Below, piece after piece: positions 43,645 to 51,368 of a stretch of DNA of 64,000 bases. Positions within the stretch are counted from its first letter, which is position 1. Each line of letters begins with the position of its first letter. The notes beneath the pieces are model-generated. The model searched no databases and was not told the DNA's origin. It saw only the letters and a program-made list of their open reading frames with translations. The position numbers and the translations under genes were made by a program. The DNA is from Pulveribacter suum (lineage in GTDB: Bacteria; Pseudomonadota; Gammaproteobacteria; Burkholderiales; Burkholderiaceae_C), in assembly GCF_003013695.1 (NCBI RefSeq), contig NZ_CP027792.1, positions 1 through 64,000 of the forward strand. Direction: 5' to 3'.

Positions 43645-44892
43645 ATGAGCAAGTTCTACGACGCCCTGGAAACGCGCACGGCCTCCGAGCGCGAGGCCGC
43701 CCTGATGGCCGCGCTGCCGCGCCAGATCGTTCATGCCCAGCGGGCCTCGCGCGCGTTTGCGGGCATTCTGGACGGCGTCGATGGCGCCAGCGTGACCAGC
43801 CGCCAGGCGCTGGCGCAGCTGCCTGTCACGCGCAAGCACGAGCTGCTGGAGCGCCAGCAGGCCGCCCGCGCCCAGGACCCGTTCGGCGGCTTTGCCACGG
43901 CGGGTTTCGGCGCCGCCATGCCGCGCGTATTCGCCAGCCCCGGGCCGCTGTACGAGCCCGAAGGCCGCCGGCGCGACTACTGGCGCATGGCGCGCGCGCT
44001 GTACGCAGCCGGCTTTCGCGCCGGCGAGCTGGCGCACAACTGCTTTTCCTACCACTTCGTGCCGGCCGGCTCGATGATGGAAACCGGCGCCCAGGCCCTG
44101 GGCTGCACGGTGTTTCCCGGCGGCACGGGCCAGACCGAGCAGCAGGTGCAGGCCATGGCCGAGCTGCGTCCGGCCGGCTACGTGGGCACGCCCAGCTTCC
44201 TGAAGATCATCTTGGAAAAGGCGGCCGAGCTGGGCGTGCCGCTGCCCAGCGTCACCAAGGCGCTGCTGTCGGCCGAGGCCCTGCCGCCGTCGCTGCGCGA
44301 GTGGTTTGCCGGGCGCGGCGTGGCCGCCTACCAGTGCTACGGCACCGCCGACCTGGGCCTGATTGCCTACGAGACCGAGGCGCGCGAGGGCCTGGTGCTG
44401 GACGAAGAGGTGATCGTGGAGATCGTGCGCCCCGGCACGGGCGACCCGGTGCCCGAGGGCGAGGTGGGCGAGCTGGTGGTGACCACCCTCAACCCCGACT
44501 ATCCGCTGGTGCGCTTTGGCACCGGCGACCTGTCGGCCGTGCTGCCCGGCCCGTGCCCCACGGGCCGCACCAACACCCGCATCAAGGGCTGGATGGGCCG
44601 GGCCGACCAGACCACCAAGGTGCGCGGCATGTTCGTGCACCCGGGCCAGATTGCGGCCGTGGCCAAGCGCTTTCCGCAGGTGCAGCGCGCGCGCCTGGTG
44701 GTGAGCGGCGAGATGGCCAGCGACCAGATGCTGCTGCAGGTGGAGACGACCGAGACCGCCGCCGGCCTGGCCGCCCAGCTGCAGGAAGCCCTGCGCGAGG
44801 CCACCAAGCTGCGCGGCGAGGTGCAGATGGTGCCGCCGGGCACGTTGCCCAACGACGGCAAGGTCATCGAGGACGCGCGCAGCTACAAGTAA
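43645..44892 (+). CDS. phenylacetate-CoA ligase (PaaK)-like adenylate-forming enzyme, P-loop lost
   Basis: A 415-residue protein resembling PaaK in its second half (VGTPSFLKIILEKAAELGV, YQCYGTADLGLIAYETEAREGLVLDEEVIVEIV, LVRFGTGDLS, GWMGRADQTTKVRGMFVHPGQI). Where PaaK has the AMP-binding SSGTTGKPT loop this protein has ASPGPLYEPEG. That could mean a divergent nucleotide site, or an ancillary or CoA-transfer role. It closes the acyl-CoA synthetase / ABC importer operon. The start is ATG 43645 behind AGAGGA; the 12-codon upstream extension is weak. Confidence 0.82.
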   Translation: MSKFYDALETRTASEREAALMAALPRQIVHAQRASRAFAGILDGVDGASVTSRQALAQLPVTRKHELLERQQAARAQDPFGGFATAGFGAAMPRVFASPGPLYEPEGRRRDYWRMARALYAAGFRAGELAHNCFSYHFVPAGSMMETGAQALGCTVFPGGTGQTEQQVQAMAELRPAGYVGTPSFLKIILEKAAELGVPLPSVTKALLSAEALPPSLREWFAGRGVAAYQCYGTADLGLIAYETEAREGLVLDEEVIVEIVRPGTGDPVPEGEVGELVVTTLNPDYPLVRFGTGDLSAVLPGPCPTGRTNTRIKGWMGRADQTTKVRGMFVHPGQIAAVAKRFPQVQRARLVVSGEMASDQMLLQVETTETAAGLAAQLQEALREATKLRGEVQMVPPGTLPNDGKVIEDARSYK

Positions 44893-44914
44893 TCCAGGCC
44901 AGGCGGGGGCGGGG

Positions 44915-45262
44915 CTACCAGGTCACGTCCTTGCCCTCGGCCGCGCTGCGCCTGAGCATGTCGATGAACGGTGCGGCGCGCTGGTGCAGGCGCACCCCCT
45001 CGCCGCCTGCGGCCGGGCCGTCCGGGGCCTCTTCGCCGTCCTGCGCAGCCGGGGCGCCCTGCAGCGGCTCCTGCAGGTCGCGCTCGGCGGCTTCTTCGGC
45101 GGCCACGGCAGCCTGCAGGGCCTCGATGGCGGCCGGAATCTGCGCGGCGATGATGATGCCGTGCGGCTCCTCGCCCTTGCCCACGATCTTCAGCAGCTGG
45201 CGGCCGTTGGGCTCCAGCATGATGAGGTCGGCGGTGGCGCGGGACTTGAACTTGTAGAGCAT
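44915..45262 (-). CDS. DUF1840 domain-containing protein
   Basis: A 115-residue protein starting MLYKFKSRATADLIMLEPNGRQLLKIVGKGEEPHGIIIAAQIPAAIEAL, the conserved DUF1840 N-terminus, followed by an Ala/Glu-rich helix and a C-terminal RAAPFIDMLRRSAAEGKDVTW. It is cytoplasmic; its function is unknown. The start is ATG 45262. It is convergent with the PaaK-like gene and downstream of cfa on the same strand (51 bases between), so the two may share a transcript. Confidence 0.88.
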   Translation of the reverse strand: MLYKFKSRATADLIMLEPNGRQLLKIVGKGEEPHGIIIAAQIPAAIEALQAAVAAEEAAERDLQEPLQGAPAAQDGEEAPDGPAAGGEGVRLHQRAAPFIDMLRRSAAEGKDVTW

Positions 45263-45313
45263 GGATCTTCCCCTGGTTGGATGGCGATGCACCCTAGGAT
45301 AAGCCGCCCTGCC

Positions 45314-46600
45314 CTAGCGCTCAGCCGCCGCAGCGCCCTCGTACATGTAGGAGCGGTTGAAGGGGTAGTCGCTTTGCGCGCCCTTCATGGGGCCGGCCCC
45401 GCCTTGTCCGCTGGGGCGCGTGGCCAGGATCTGGTGCAGCGCCACCCAGCCGCGCTCGAACGCCAGCGCGCTGCCGGCCAGGTACAGGCGGTAGGCGCGC
45501 AGCGCGCGCTCGCCCTGCTGCGGGCCCTTTTGCGCCACCAGGATGGCGCGGGCGGCCTCCAGCTGCGCCTCCAGCGCGTCCGACCAGGCCCACAGCGTGC
45601 GGGCATAGTGCGGGCGCAGGTTTTCGGTGTCCACCATCTCCAGCCCGGCGCGCGCCATGTCGTGCAGCGCCACGCTGACGTGCAGCAGCTCGCCGCCGGG
45701 GAAAATGTAGCGCTCGATGAACTCGCCCATGCCGGCGGCCAGCCCGGCGTTGTCCAGCCCGCCGGCGGTGATGCCGTGATTGAGCAGCAGCCCGCCCGGG
45801 CGCAGCAGGCGGTGCACGGCGCCGAAATAGCCCTCCATCTGCGCGCGGCCCACGTGCTCGAACATGCCCACCGAGGCGATCTTGTCAAAGGGCTGGGCCA
45901 CCTGCAGCTCGCGGTAGTCCAGCAGCTGCATGCGCACCCGGCCGGCCAGGCCGCGCGCTTCGATCAGCTGCTGCACGTGGGCATGCTGGTGGCGCGACAG
46001 GGTGATGCCGGTGGCATCCACGCCGTAGTGCTCGGCGGCCCACAGCAGCAGGCCGCCCCAGCCGGCGCCGATGTCCAGGAAGCGCTCGCCCGGGTGCAGC
46101 AGGAGCTTCTTGCAAATATGGTCGAGCTTGGCTTGCTGGGCCTGCGCCAGGGTCATCCCCGCCTCGCGGAAGTAGGCGCAGGAATACACCCGCCGCGGGT
46201 CCAGCCACAGGGCATAGAACGCGTCGGACAGGTCGTAGTGGAACTGGATGTGCTGCACGTCGCCGTGCAGGGTGTGCGCGGCCATGGAGCGCGCACGCGC
46301 CATCACGCGCTGCCACCAGCCCATCCGCACGTCGCGCGCCGGGTCCAGGCGCAGCAGCGCCGCGGCGGCTGCCATCAGCTGGCGCATGCTGCCCTCCAGC
46401 GCCACGCGCCCCTCCACGATGGCCGCGCCCACATTGCCGATCTCGCCCATGGCCAGCGCCACCACGGACATGCGGTCGCCAAAGCGCAGGCGCACGTCGG
46501 CGTCGGCCTCCCCCAGGCGCTCGCCGCCCGGCAGTTCCACGGCCACGCCCACGGGCGACAGGGCCAGGCTCTCCTCCAGCGAATGCAGCAGGTTCCTCAT
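45314..46600 (-). CDS. cfa: cyclopropane-fatty-acyl-phospholipid synthase
   Basis: A 428-residue SAM-dependent enzyme. SAM site RFLDIGAGWGGLLLWAAEHYG, then GITLSRHQHAHVQQ, VGMFEHVGRAQMEGYF and ERYIFPGGELLHVS, all CFA synthase marks, with the N-terminal domain typical of the family. It adds a methylene across the double bond of unsaturated phospholipid acyl chains, hardening membranes against acid and other stress. I chose ATG 46600 (MRNLLHSLEESLALSP). The upstream 319-base gap carries its promoter region and a repeat copy. Confidence 0.95.
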   Translation of the reverse strand: MRNLLHSLEESLALSPVGVAVELPGGERLGEADADVRLRFGDRMSVVALAMGEIGNVGAAIVEGRVALEGSMRQLMAAAAALLRLDPARDVRMGWWQRVMARARSMAAHTLHGDVQHIQFHYDLSDAFYALWLDPRRVYSCAYFREAGMTLAQAQQAKLDHICKKLLLHPGERFLDIGAGWGGLLLWAAEHYGVDATGITLSRHQHAHVQQLIEARGLAGRVRMQLLDYRELQVAQPFDKIASVGMFEHVGRAQMEGYFGAVHRLLRPGGLLLNHGITAGGLDNAGLAAGMGEFIERYIFPGGELLHVSVALHDMARAGLEMVDTENLRPHYARTLWAWSDALEAQLEAARAILVAQKGPQQGERALRAYRLYLAGSALAFERGWVALHQILATRPSGQGGAGPMKGAQSDYPFNRSYMYEGAAAAER

Positions 46601-46919
46601 ACTCGCGCCCTCCACCGTGGCCTGTGACAGCGGGCATTCTTCAGGCCGTTGCGCCAACGCGTCAATGGCGCCTGGCTGACAGAAAAATACGCCCCTGGCC
46701 TACAAAGCGAGCGGCTTGAGCCACCTCGTTTATTATAAAGAAATCGGCCTCAAAGCCCCGTCCAGCAAGCGTTGGCAGCTATCTATAAGATAGCAAGCCG
46801 GCCTGAGCGCAACCCTCTGCCGGGCCGCGCACTCTTTCCCTGTCCTGCCACGGCTCCGGAGGCTATGGCCTAATAGAGGACTTCTTTCAAGTTTTTCCTC
46901 ATCGATCTCAGGAGCCATC
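46601..46919. other. intergenic region between cfa and the 53-residue gene
   Basis: A 319-base gap between divergent genes. It holds palindromic repeat copy 12 (46738-46793) and AT-rich patches (TTTATTATAAAGAAAT near 46730 and CTTTCAAGTTTTTCCTC near 46883) that could contain promoters for cfa or the small gene. I see no RNA gene in it. Confidence 0.6.
46738..46793 (-). repeat. palindromic repeat copy 12
   Basis: Reverse copy (AAGAAATCGGCCTCAAAGCC, then CGTCCAGCAAGCGTTGGCAGCTAT) in the cfa upstream region. Confidence 0.85.
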
Positions 46920-47081
46920 ATGGGCAAGAAAATCGTCACTGAAGCCGACCGCAAGGCCACTCCCCGTCCCACCCCCATGCCCGGCATGCCCAGCACCACG
47001 CACGGCCGCGGCCAGCGCGTGAGCCTGGAGCGCGGCGTGAACACGCACCACAAGAAGAACCCCGGCAAGCGTCACAGCTGA
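46920..47081 (+). CDS. small basic conserved-looking protein (53 aa)
   Basis: A 53-residue highly basic protein (MGKKIVTEADRKATPRPTPM... ending HHKKNPGKRHS), rich in Lys, Arg, His, Pro and Gly with no hydrophobic segment. It has a strong ribosome site (AGGAG 6 bases before ATG), its own upstream region, and a perfect terminator 24 bases downstream, all signs of a real single-gene transcription unit. The composition suggests RNA, DNA or ribosome binding, but I recognise no family. It is too short to be found by ordinary ORF cut-offs. Confidence 0.72.
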   Translation: MGKKIVTEADRKATPRPTPMPGMPSTTHGRGQRVSLERGVNTHHKKNPGKRHS

Positions 47082-47104
47082 CCCGCACGCGCCCCGGCGC
47101 ACGC

Positions 47105-47135
47105 CAAGGCCCTCCTCGCGAGGGCCTTGTTTTTT
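47105..47135 (+). terminator. rho-independent terminator after the 53-residue gene
   Basis: Perfect 10-bp stem CAAGGCCCTC (47105-47114) / GAGGGCCTTG (47120-47129), loop CTCGC, then TTTTTT. Confidence 0.93.
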
Positions 47136-47194
47136 GGAGCGGGCGCGAGGCCTTGCTGCACAATCACCGCACCCCCTGAGCCCGCGACGAAGCC

Positions 47195-47740
47195 ATGACC
47201 GATACGCCCGCGCCTCCCGTGACGGAAGATGCCCCCGCCTTGTACGACGTGCTGGCACGCGAGCTGCCCGAAGCCGAGGCCTTTGCCACGCTGCACATCG
47301 GCGGCTCCCACACCACACTGGCCAGCGGCCAGGCCGGCAGCCAGCCGCTGCTGCAGCGCACGCTGGACCTGGGCGCACGCGTGACGGCCGCCACGCGCTT
47401 TGCCGACGAGCAGCCCCAGCCGGACGAGCTGCTGGCCGCCGCGCAGGAGGCCCTGGCGGCCTTCCAGGCGCTGCAGGGGCGCGTGCCCGAGGGCGCCAGC
47501 CTCTACACGGCCGACGGCGGCATCCGACAGATTGCCCTGGCCGGCGGACTGGAGGCCCAGCCGCAGATGCAGCTGCCGCTGGCGCTGCTGGAGCAGGTCT
47601 TCGAGGAGCTGCTGGCCGCGCCCGCGGCCGACGGTGCCCAGCCCGGGCCACGCCTGGCCGCCACGGTGGTCATCCTGCGCGCCTGCATGCAGGCGCTGGG
47701 CTTTCAGGGCGTCACCATCCGCTCGGACGCCGTGGCCTGA
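47195..47740 (+). CDS. hypothetical protein, 181 aa
   Basis: An acidic, Ala/Leu-rich soluble protein, not recognised. It begins MTDTPAPPVTEDAPALYDVLARELPEAEAFATLHIGGSHTTLASGQAGSQPLL and ends with helical segments (LLEQVFEELLAAPAADG... TVVILRACMQALGFQGVTIRSDAVA). No signal peptide, membrane helix or catalytic motif is visible. Codon use is like its neighbours, supporting a real gene. Its last 37 bases overlap the 3' end of the convergent tag gene. It stands between the terminator of the small basic gene and tag, so it has its own promoter. Confidence 0.7.
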   Translation: MTDTPAPPVTEDAPALYDVLARELPEAEAFATLHIGGSHTTLASGQAGSQPLLQRTLDLGARVTAATRFADEQPQPDELLAAAQEALAAFQALQGRVPEGASLYTADGGIRQIALAGGLEAQPQMQLPLALLEQVFEELLAAPAADGAQPGPRLAATVVILRACMQALGFQGVTIRSDAVA

Positions 47741-48393
47741 ACGAGCGGCGGCGCGAAGGCCGCCCGCTGCGCCTGCGCCCGCTCGCGCACGCTGCAACCC
47801 TGAACGTGGTCGTTGACCAGCCCCATGGCCTGCATGAAGGCGTACATGGTGGTCGGGCCGACGAAGCTGAAACCGCGCTTTTTCAAATCCCTGGACAGGG
47901 CCACGGAGGCCGGCGAGGTGGTCAGCGACCGCACCGCCGCGCCCGTCAGCGCCTGCGGCCGCCCCTGCTGGGCCTGCGGCGCCCAGCTCCAGATGTAGCG
48001 GGCCAGCGATCCCCATTCGGCCCGCAGCCGCAACACGCAGCGGGCGTTGTGGATGGCCGATTCGATCTTGCCGCGGTGGCGCACGATGGCCGCATTGGCC
48101 AGCAGCTGCCCGACCTCGGCCGGGCCGAAGCGCGCCAGCTCCTCGGCCTCGAACTGCGCAAAGGCCGCGCGCAGGGCCTCGCGCTTGTTCAGGATGGTCA
48201 GCCAGCTCAGGCCGGCCTGAAAACCCTCCAGGCAGAGCTTTTCGAACAGGCGCCGCTCGTCGTCCACGGCAAAGCCCCATTCGTGGTCGTGGTAGTGGCG
48301 GTACAGCGGCGTGGCGCGGCACCAGGCGCAGCGCAGGCAGCCGCCGTCATCGGCAAACAGGCCGTCGGGCGCGGGGGTGGCGGGGTCGGTCAT
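47704..48393 (-). CDS. tag: DNA-3-methyladenine glycosylase I
   Basis: A 229-residue base-excision enzyme. RCAWCRATPLYRHYHDHEWGFAVDDERRLFEKLCLEGFQAGLSWLTILNKREA is the family N-terminus with the zinc-binding Cys, and KKRGFSFVGPTTMYAFMQAMGLVNDH the C-terminal signature with a zinc-binding His. It removes 3-methyladenine from alkylated DNA. The start is ATG 48393; the frame is open further upstream but crosses the divergent aminopeptidase gene. The gap between the two divergent starts is only 30 bases, so their promoters must overlap. Confidence 0.95.
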   Translation of the reverse strand: MTDPATPAPDGLFADDGGCLRCAWCRATPLYRHYHDHEWGFAVDDERRLFEKLCLEGFQAGLSWLTILNKREALRAAFAQFEAEELARFGPAEVGQLLANAAIVRHRGKIESAIHNARCVLRLRAEWGSLARYIWSWAPQAQQGRPQALTGAAVRSLTTSPASVALSRDLKKRGFSFVGPTTMYAFMQAMGLVNDHVQGCSVRERAQAQRAAFAPPLVQATASERMVTP

Positions 48394-48423
48394 GGCCCCA
48401 TTGTGCTGGGCTATGCTGGCCGC

Positions 48424-49548
48424 ATGCTGCCCGCCCGCTGCCGCGCCCTCGCCCGCTGCCTTGCCCTGGCGGGCGGCTGCGCCCTGCTGGCGGGCTGCGC
48501 GCAGCCGGGCGGCGACGCGCTGGGCTACTACTGGCAGTCGCTGCGCGGGCACCTGGCCCTGATGCACGCCGCCCGCCCCCTGCCCGAATGGCTGGCCGCC
48601 CCCGACACGCCCGAGCCGCTGCGCCAGCGCCTGCAGCTGGCACAGCAGGCGCGCACGTTCGCCAGCCGCGAGCTGGCCCTGCCGGACAACGCCAGCTACC
48701 GCCGCTACGCCCGGCTGGACCGGCCCGCCGCCGTGTGGAACGTGGTGGCCGCCCCGCCGTGGTCGCTGGCGCTGCACACCTGGTGCTTTCCGGTGACGGG
48801 CTGCATCGGCTACCGAGGCTACTTTGACCAGGAGGGGGCACAGGCCGAGGGCCGGCGCCTGCAGCAGCAGGGGCTGGAGGTGAGCGTGTACCCGGTGCCG
48901 GCGTATTCCACCCTGGGCTACAGCAACTGGCTGGGCGGCGATCCGCTGCTGTCCACCTTCATCGGCTGGCCCGAGGGCGACTTCGTGCGCCTGCTGTTTC
49001 ATGAGCTGGCGCACCAGCAGGCCTATGCCAGCGGCGATACGCGCTTCAACGAGTCCTACGCCACGGCCGTGGAGCGCCTGGGCGTGCAGCAGTGGCTGCA
49101 CGCGCGCGGCGATGCGGCTGTTCGCCAGCAGTACGAGCGCAGCGAAGAACGCCGCGGCCAGTGGCGCGCGCTGACGCAGCAAACGCGCGCGCGCCTGGCC
49201 GCCATTTATGAGTCAAAACAGGCTCTAGCCCACGACTGGCAAGCGCTGGCAGCTATGAAAAGCGAAGCAATGCAGGAGTTTACCGGGCACTACGCGCAGC
49301 TGCGCGAGTGCTGGCTGCAGGCCGGCGTGACGGCCCAGCAGCTGGCGCCGCTGGACCGCTGGGCAGCCGGCGCCAACAACGCCAGCTTTGCCGCCCAGGG
49401 CGCCTATGACGACCTGGTGCCGGCCTTCATGGCCCTCTTTGAGCGCGAAGGCCGCGACTGGCCGCGCTTTCACGCGGCCGTGCGGGCAATGGCCGCCGCG
49501 CCACCGGGCGAGCGCGAGACAAAGATGCGAGAACTCAATCAACCATAG
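48424..49548 (+). CDS. putative zinc-dependent aminopeptidase, lipoprotein
   Basis: A 374-residue protein with a lipoprotein signal (LLAGC, Cys25). The zinc motif HELAHQ is at residues 193-198, followed by NESYATAVERLG where the Glu would be the third ligand. It matches a proteobacterial family annotated as putative aminopeptidase (YFDQEGAQAEGRRLQQQGLEVSVYPVPAYSTLGYSNW is its conserved core). It is expected in the periplasm or outer membrane. Residues about 262-282 (ESKQALAHDWQALAAMKS) are encoded by an in-frame palindromic repeat. The substrate is unknown. Confidence 0.82.
   Translation: MLPARCRALARCLALAGGCALLAGCAQPGGDALGYYWQSLRGHLALMHAARPLPEWLAAPDTPEPLRQRLQLAQQARTFASRELALPDNASYRRYARLDRPAAVWNVVAAPPWSLALHTWCFPVTGCIGYRGYFDQEGAQAEGRRLQQQGLEVSVYPVPAYSTLGYSNWLGGDPLLSTFIGWPEGDFVRLLFHELAHQQAYASGDTRFNESYATAVERLGVQQWLHARGDAAVRQQYERSEERRGQWRALTQQTRARLAAIYESKQALAHDWQALAAMKSEAMQEFTGHYAQLRECWLQAGVTAQQLAPLDRWAAGANNASFAAQGAYDDLVPAFMALFEREGRDWPRFHAAVRAMAAAPPGERETKMRELNQP
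49208..49262 (-). repeat. palindromic repeat copy 13, inside the aminopeptidase gene
   Basis: Reverse copy (AAAACAGGCTCTAGCCCACG, then ACTGGCAAGCGCTGGCAGCTAT), read in-frame as KQALAHDWQALAAM, the same frame as reverse copy 1 in the Hsp70-family gene. Confidence 0.85.
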
Positions 49549-49609
49549 CGCTGCGCCCCCGCGCATGAAACGGGCGCGTCCCAGGGCGCGGGCCACCGCG
49601 CTTGGGATC

Positions 49610-49697
49610 CCCCCGCCGCGCTGGTGGCGTCCCTGGCCGCAACGCGCAGCATTGCGAGAGCGGGGGAAAGCGGCGCAGCCGCTCAGGGAGGTGTTCT
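49610..49697 (-). repeat. second interspersed element (hairpin-rich), copy 2, inverted
   Basis: The reverse complement matches the element at 15413-15533: CCTGAGCGGCTGCGCCGCTT, then CCCCGCTCTCGCAATGCTGC, GCGTTGCGGCCAGGGACG. The internal hairpin CGCAACG/CATTGCG (49638-49656) has one weak pair. It lies between the 3' ends of the aminopeptidase and acyl-CoA-binding protein genes. Confidence 0.7.
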
Positions 49698-49701
49698 CTG
49701 G

Positions 49702-49959
49702 TCAACCGCGCAGCGACTCGATGAGGTCGATGTACTGCTGCTGGGCGGCGGCCGTGTCCGTGCCCTTGAGCTTTTCCCAGGCGTCCCACTTGGCGCGGCC
49801 CACGATGTCGGAGAAGCTGGGCTTCTTGTCCTGGTTGTCGCCAGCAGTGGCCTGCTTGTACAGGGCGTAGATCTTGAGCAGCGTCGGGTTGTCCGGGCGC
49901 TCGCTCAGGTTCTTGGAATTGGCTACGGCGGCTTCGAAAGTGGCGTTCAGATCGGACAT
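49702..49959 (-). CDS. acyl-CoA-binding protein
   Basis: An 85-residue four-helix ACBP of normal length. LSERPDNPTLLKIYALYKQATAGDNQDKKPSFSDIVGRAKWDAWEKLKGTDTAAAQQQYIDLIESL contains the family's YALYKQAT and KWDAW motifs for CoA and acyl-chain binding. It buffers and transports long-chain acyl-CoA esters. ACBPs are uncommon in bacteria but known in Burkholderiales. The start is ATG 49959. Note the acyl-CoA synthetase locus about 5 kb upstream, though no operon link exists. Confidence 0.95.
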   Translation of the reverse strand: MSDLNATFEAAVANSKNLSERPDNPTLLKIYALYKQATAGDNQDKKPSFSDIVGRAKWDAWEKLKGTDTAAAQQQYIDLIESLRG

Positions 49960-50037
49960 GGTTGCGGTCTCCTGGGTACAAGAAGGGAAGGCCGCAGTGT
50001 AGTCAAAACGCGAACGATCGTGCTTTTTCACGGGCGC

Positions 50038-50062
50038 AAAAAACCCCGCCGCTCGGGCGGGG
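50038..50062 (-). terminator. rho-independent terminator after the M20 hydrolase
   Basis: Minus-strand stem CCCCGCC (50056-50062) / GGCGGGG (50044-50050), loop of 5 bases, followed by TTTTTT. It sits 14 bases after the hydrolase stop. Confidence 0.88.
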
Positions 50063-50076
50063 CTGCAGAACGGGCT

Positions 50077-51288
50077 TCAGACCGCCGGCTGCGCCAGCCA
50101 CTGGTGCGCCAGCTGCACCCAGTAGGTGCCGCCCAGCGGAATCAGGTCGTCATTGAAGTCGTAGCTGGGGTTGTGCAGCGTGCAGGGGCCGCCGCCGTGT
50201 CCAACAGCGCGGTGGTCGCCCTCGCCGTTGCCGATGAAGACATAGGCGCCGGGCTTGGCCTGCAGCATGAAGGCGAAGTCCTCGGCGCCCATGGTGGGCT
50301 CCTGCGGGCGCACACCGGACTCGCCCACGATGGCGGCCATGACGCGCGCGGCAAATTCCGCCTCGGGCGCGGAATTGATGGTGGGCGGGTAGTTGCGCAC
50401 GAACTCGAACTCGCACGTCGCCTCGAACGCCGCGCAGGTGTGCTCGGCCACCTCGCGCATGCGCCGCTCGATCAGGTCCAGCACCTCGACCGAGAAAGTG
50501 CGCACCGTGCCCTGCAGCTCGCACGAGTCCGGCACCACGTTGGTCGCCTCGCCGGCGTGGATCATGGTCACCGAGATCACGCCCGCGTCCACCGGCTTTT
50601 TGTTGCGGCTGATGATGTTCTGGAAGGCCTGCACCATCTGGCAGGCCACGGGCACCGGGTCGATGCCCAGATGGGGCATGGCGCCGTGCGCGCCCTTGCC
50701 GCGGATGGTGATCTTGAACTCGTTGCTGGACGCCATCACCGGCCCGGCGCTCACCGCGAAGCTGCCCACCGGCAGGCCCGGCCAGTTGTGCATGCCAAAC
50801 ACGGCCTGCATGGGGAACTGCTCGAACAGCCCATCCTTGATCATCTCGCGCGCGCCGCCCCCGCCCTCCTCGGCCGGCTGGAAGATCAGATAGACCGTGC
50901 CGTCGAAGTCGCGGTGCTCCTCGCGCGAGAAATGCTGCGCCGCCGCCAGCAGCATGGCCACGTGGCCGTCGTGCCCGCAGGCGTGCATCTTGCCGGCGTG
51001 GCGGCTGGCGTGCTCGAAGGTGTTGAACTCCTGCATGGGCAGCGCGTCGATGTCCGCGCGCAGGCCCACGCCGCGCCCGCAGGCGCCGCCGTCGCGCCCG
51101 GGCACGACGCCCACCACGCCGGTGGTCCCCATGCCGCGGTGGATGGCAATGCCCCACTCGGTCAGCTTGGCGGCGATCACGTCGGCCGTGCGCACCTCCT
51201 GAAAGCACAGTTCGGGGTGGGCATGGATGTCGCGGCGCACCGCGGCGATGGCGGCGGCTTCAAGGGCGATGGAATCGATGACTTTCAT
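50077..51288 (-). CDS. M20 family metallo-amidohydrolase (hippurate hydrolase / aminoacylase-like)
   Basis: A 403-residue zinc hydrolase. RDIHAHPELCFQEVRTADV, DIDALPMQE, MHACGHDGHVAM and FQPAEEGGGGAREMIKDGLFE carry the metal ligands and the catalytic Glu; the lid domain (AHGAMPHLGIDPV) follows. The family cleaves N-acyl amino acids such as hippurate or N-acetyl-diaminopimelate. The start is ATG 51288. The receptor gene upstream (51369-52550) is on the same strand, with 80 bases between, so uptake and hydrolysis of an acyl-amide may be linked; this is inference. Confidence 0.93.
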   Translation of the reverse strand: MKVIDSIALEAAAIAAVRRDIHAHPELCFQEVRTADVIAAKLTEWGIAIHRGMGTTGVVGVVPGRDGGACGRGVGLRADIDALPMQEFNTFEHASRHAGKMHACGHDGHVAMLLAAAQHFSREEHRDFDGTVYLIFQPAEEGGGGAREMIKDGLFEQFPMQAVFGMHNWPGLPVGSFAVSAGPVMASSNEFKITIRGKGAHGAMPHLGIDPVPVACQMVQAFQNIISRNKKPVDAGVISVTMIHAGEATNVVPDSCELQGTVRTFSVEVLDLIERRMREVAEHTCAAFEATCEFEFVRNYPPTINSAPEAEFAARVMAAIVGESGVRPQEPTMGAEDFAFMLQAKPGAYVFIGNGEGDHRAVGHGGGPCTLHNPSYDFNDDLIPLGGTYWVQLAHQWLAQPAV

Positions 51289-51368
51289 GGCAGTTGTCTC
51301 TGGTCGTGCGTGCAGGCCGTCATGGGAGCGGTCCAGTCTAGCCGCGCCGCTTCGACCTTACCGGGCTC

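Noticed and set aside
46601-46919. Small RNA or tRNA gene in the largest intergenic gap
   Set aside because: No cloverleaf or promoter-terminator pair; the only structured part is a palindromic repeat copy.
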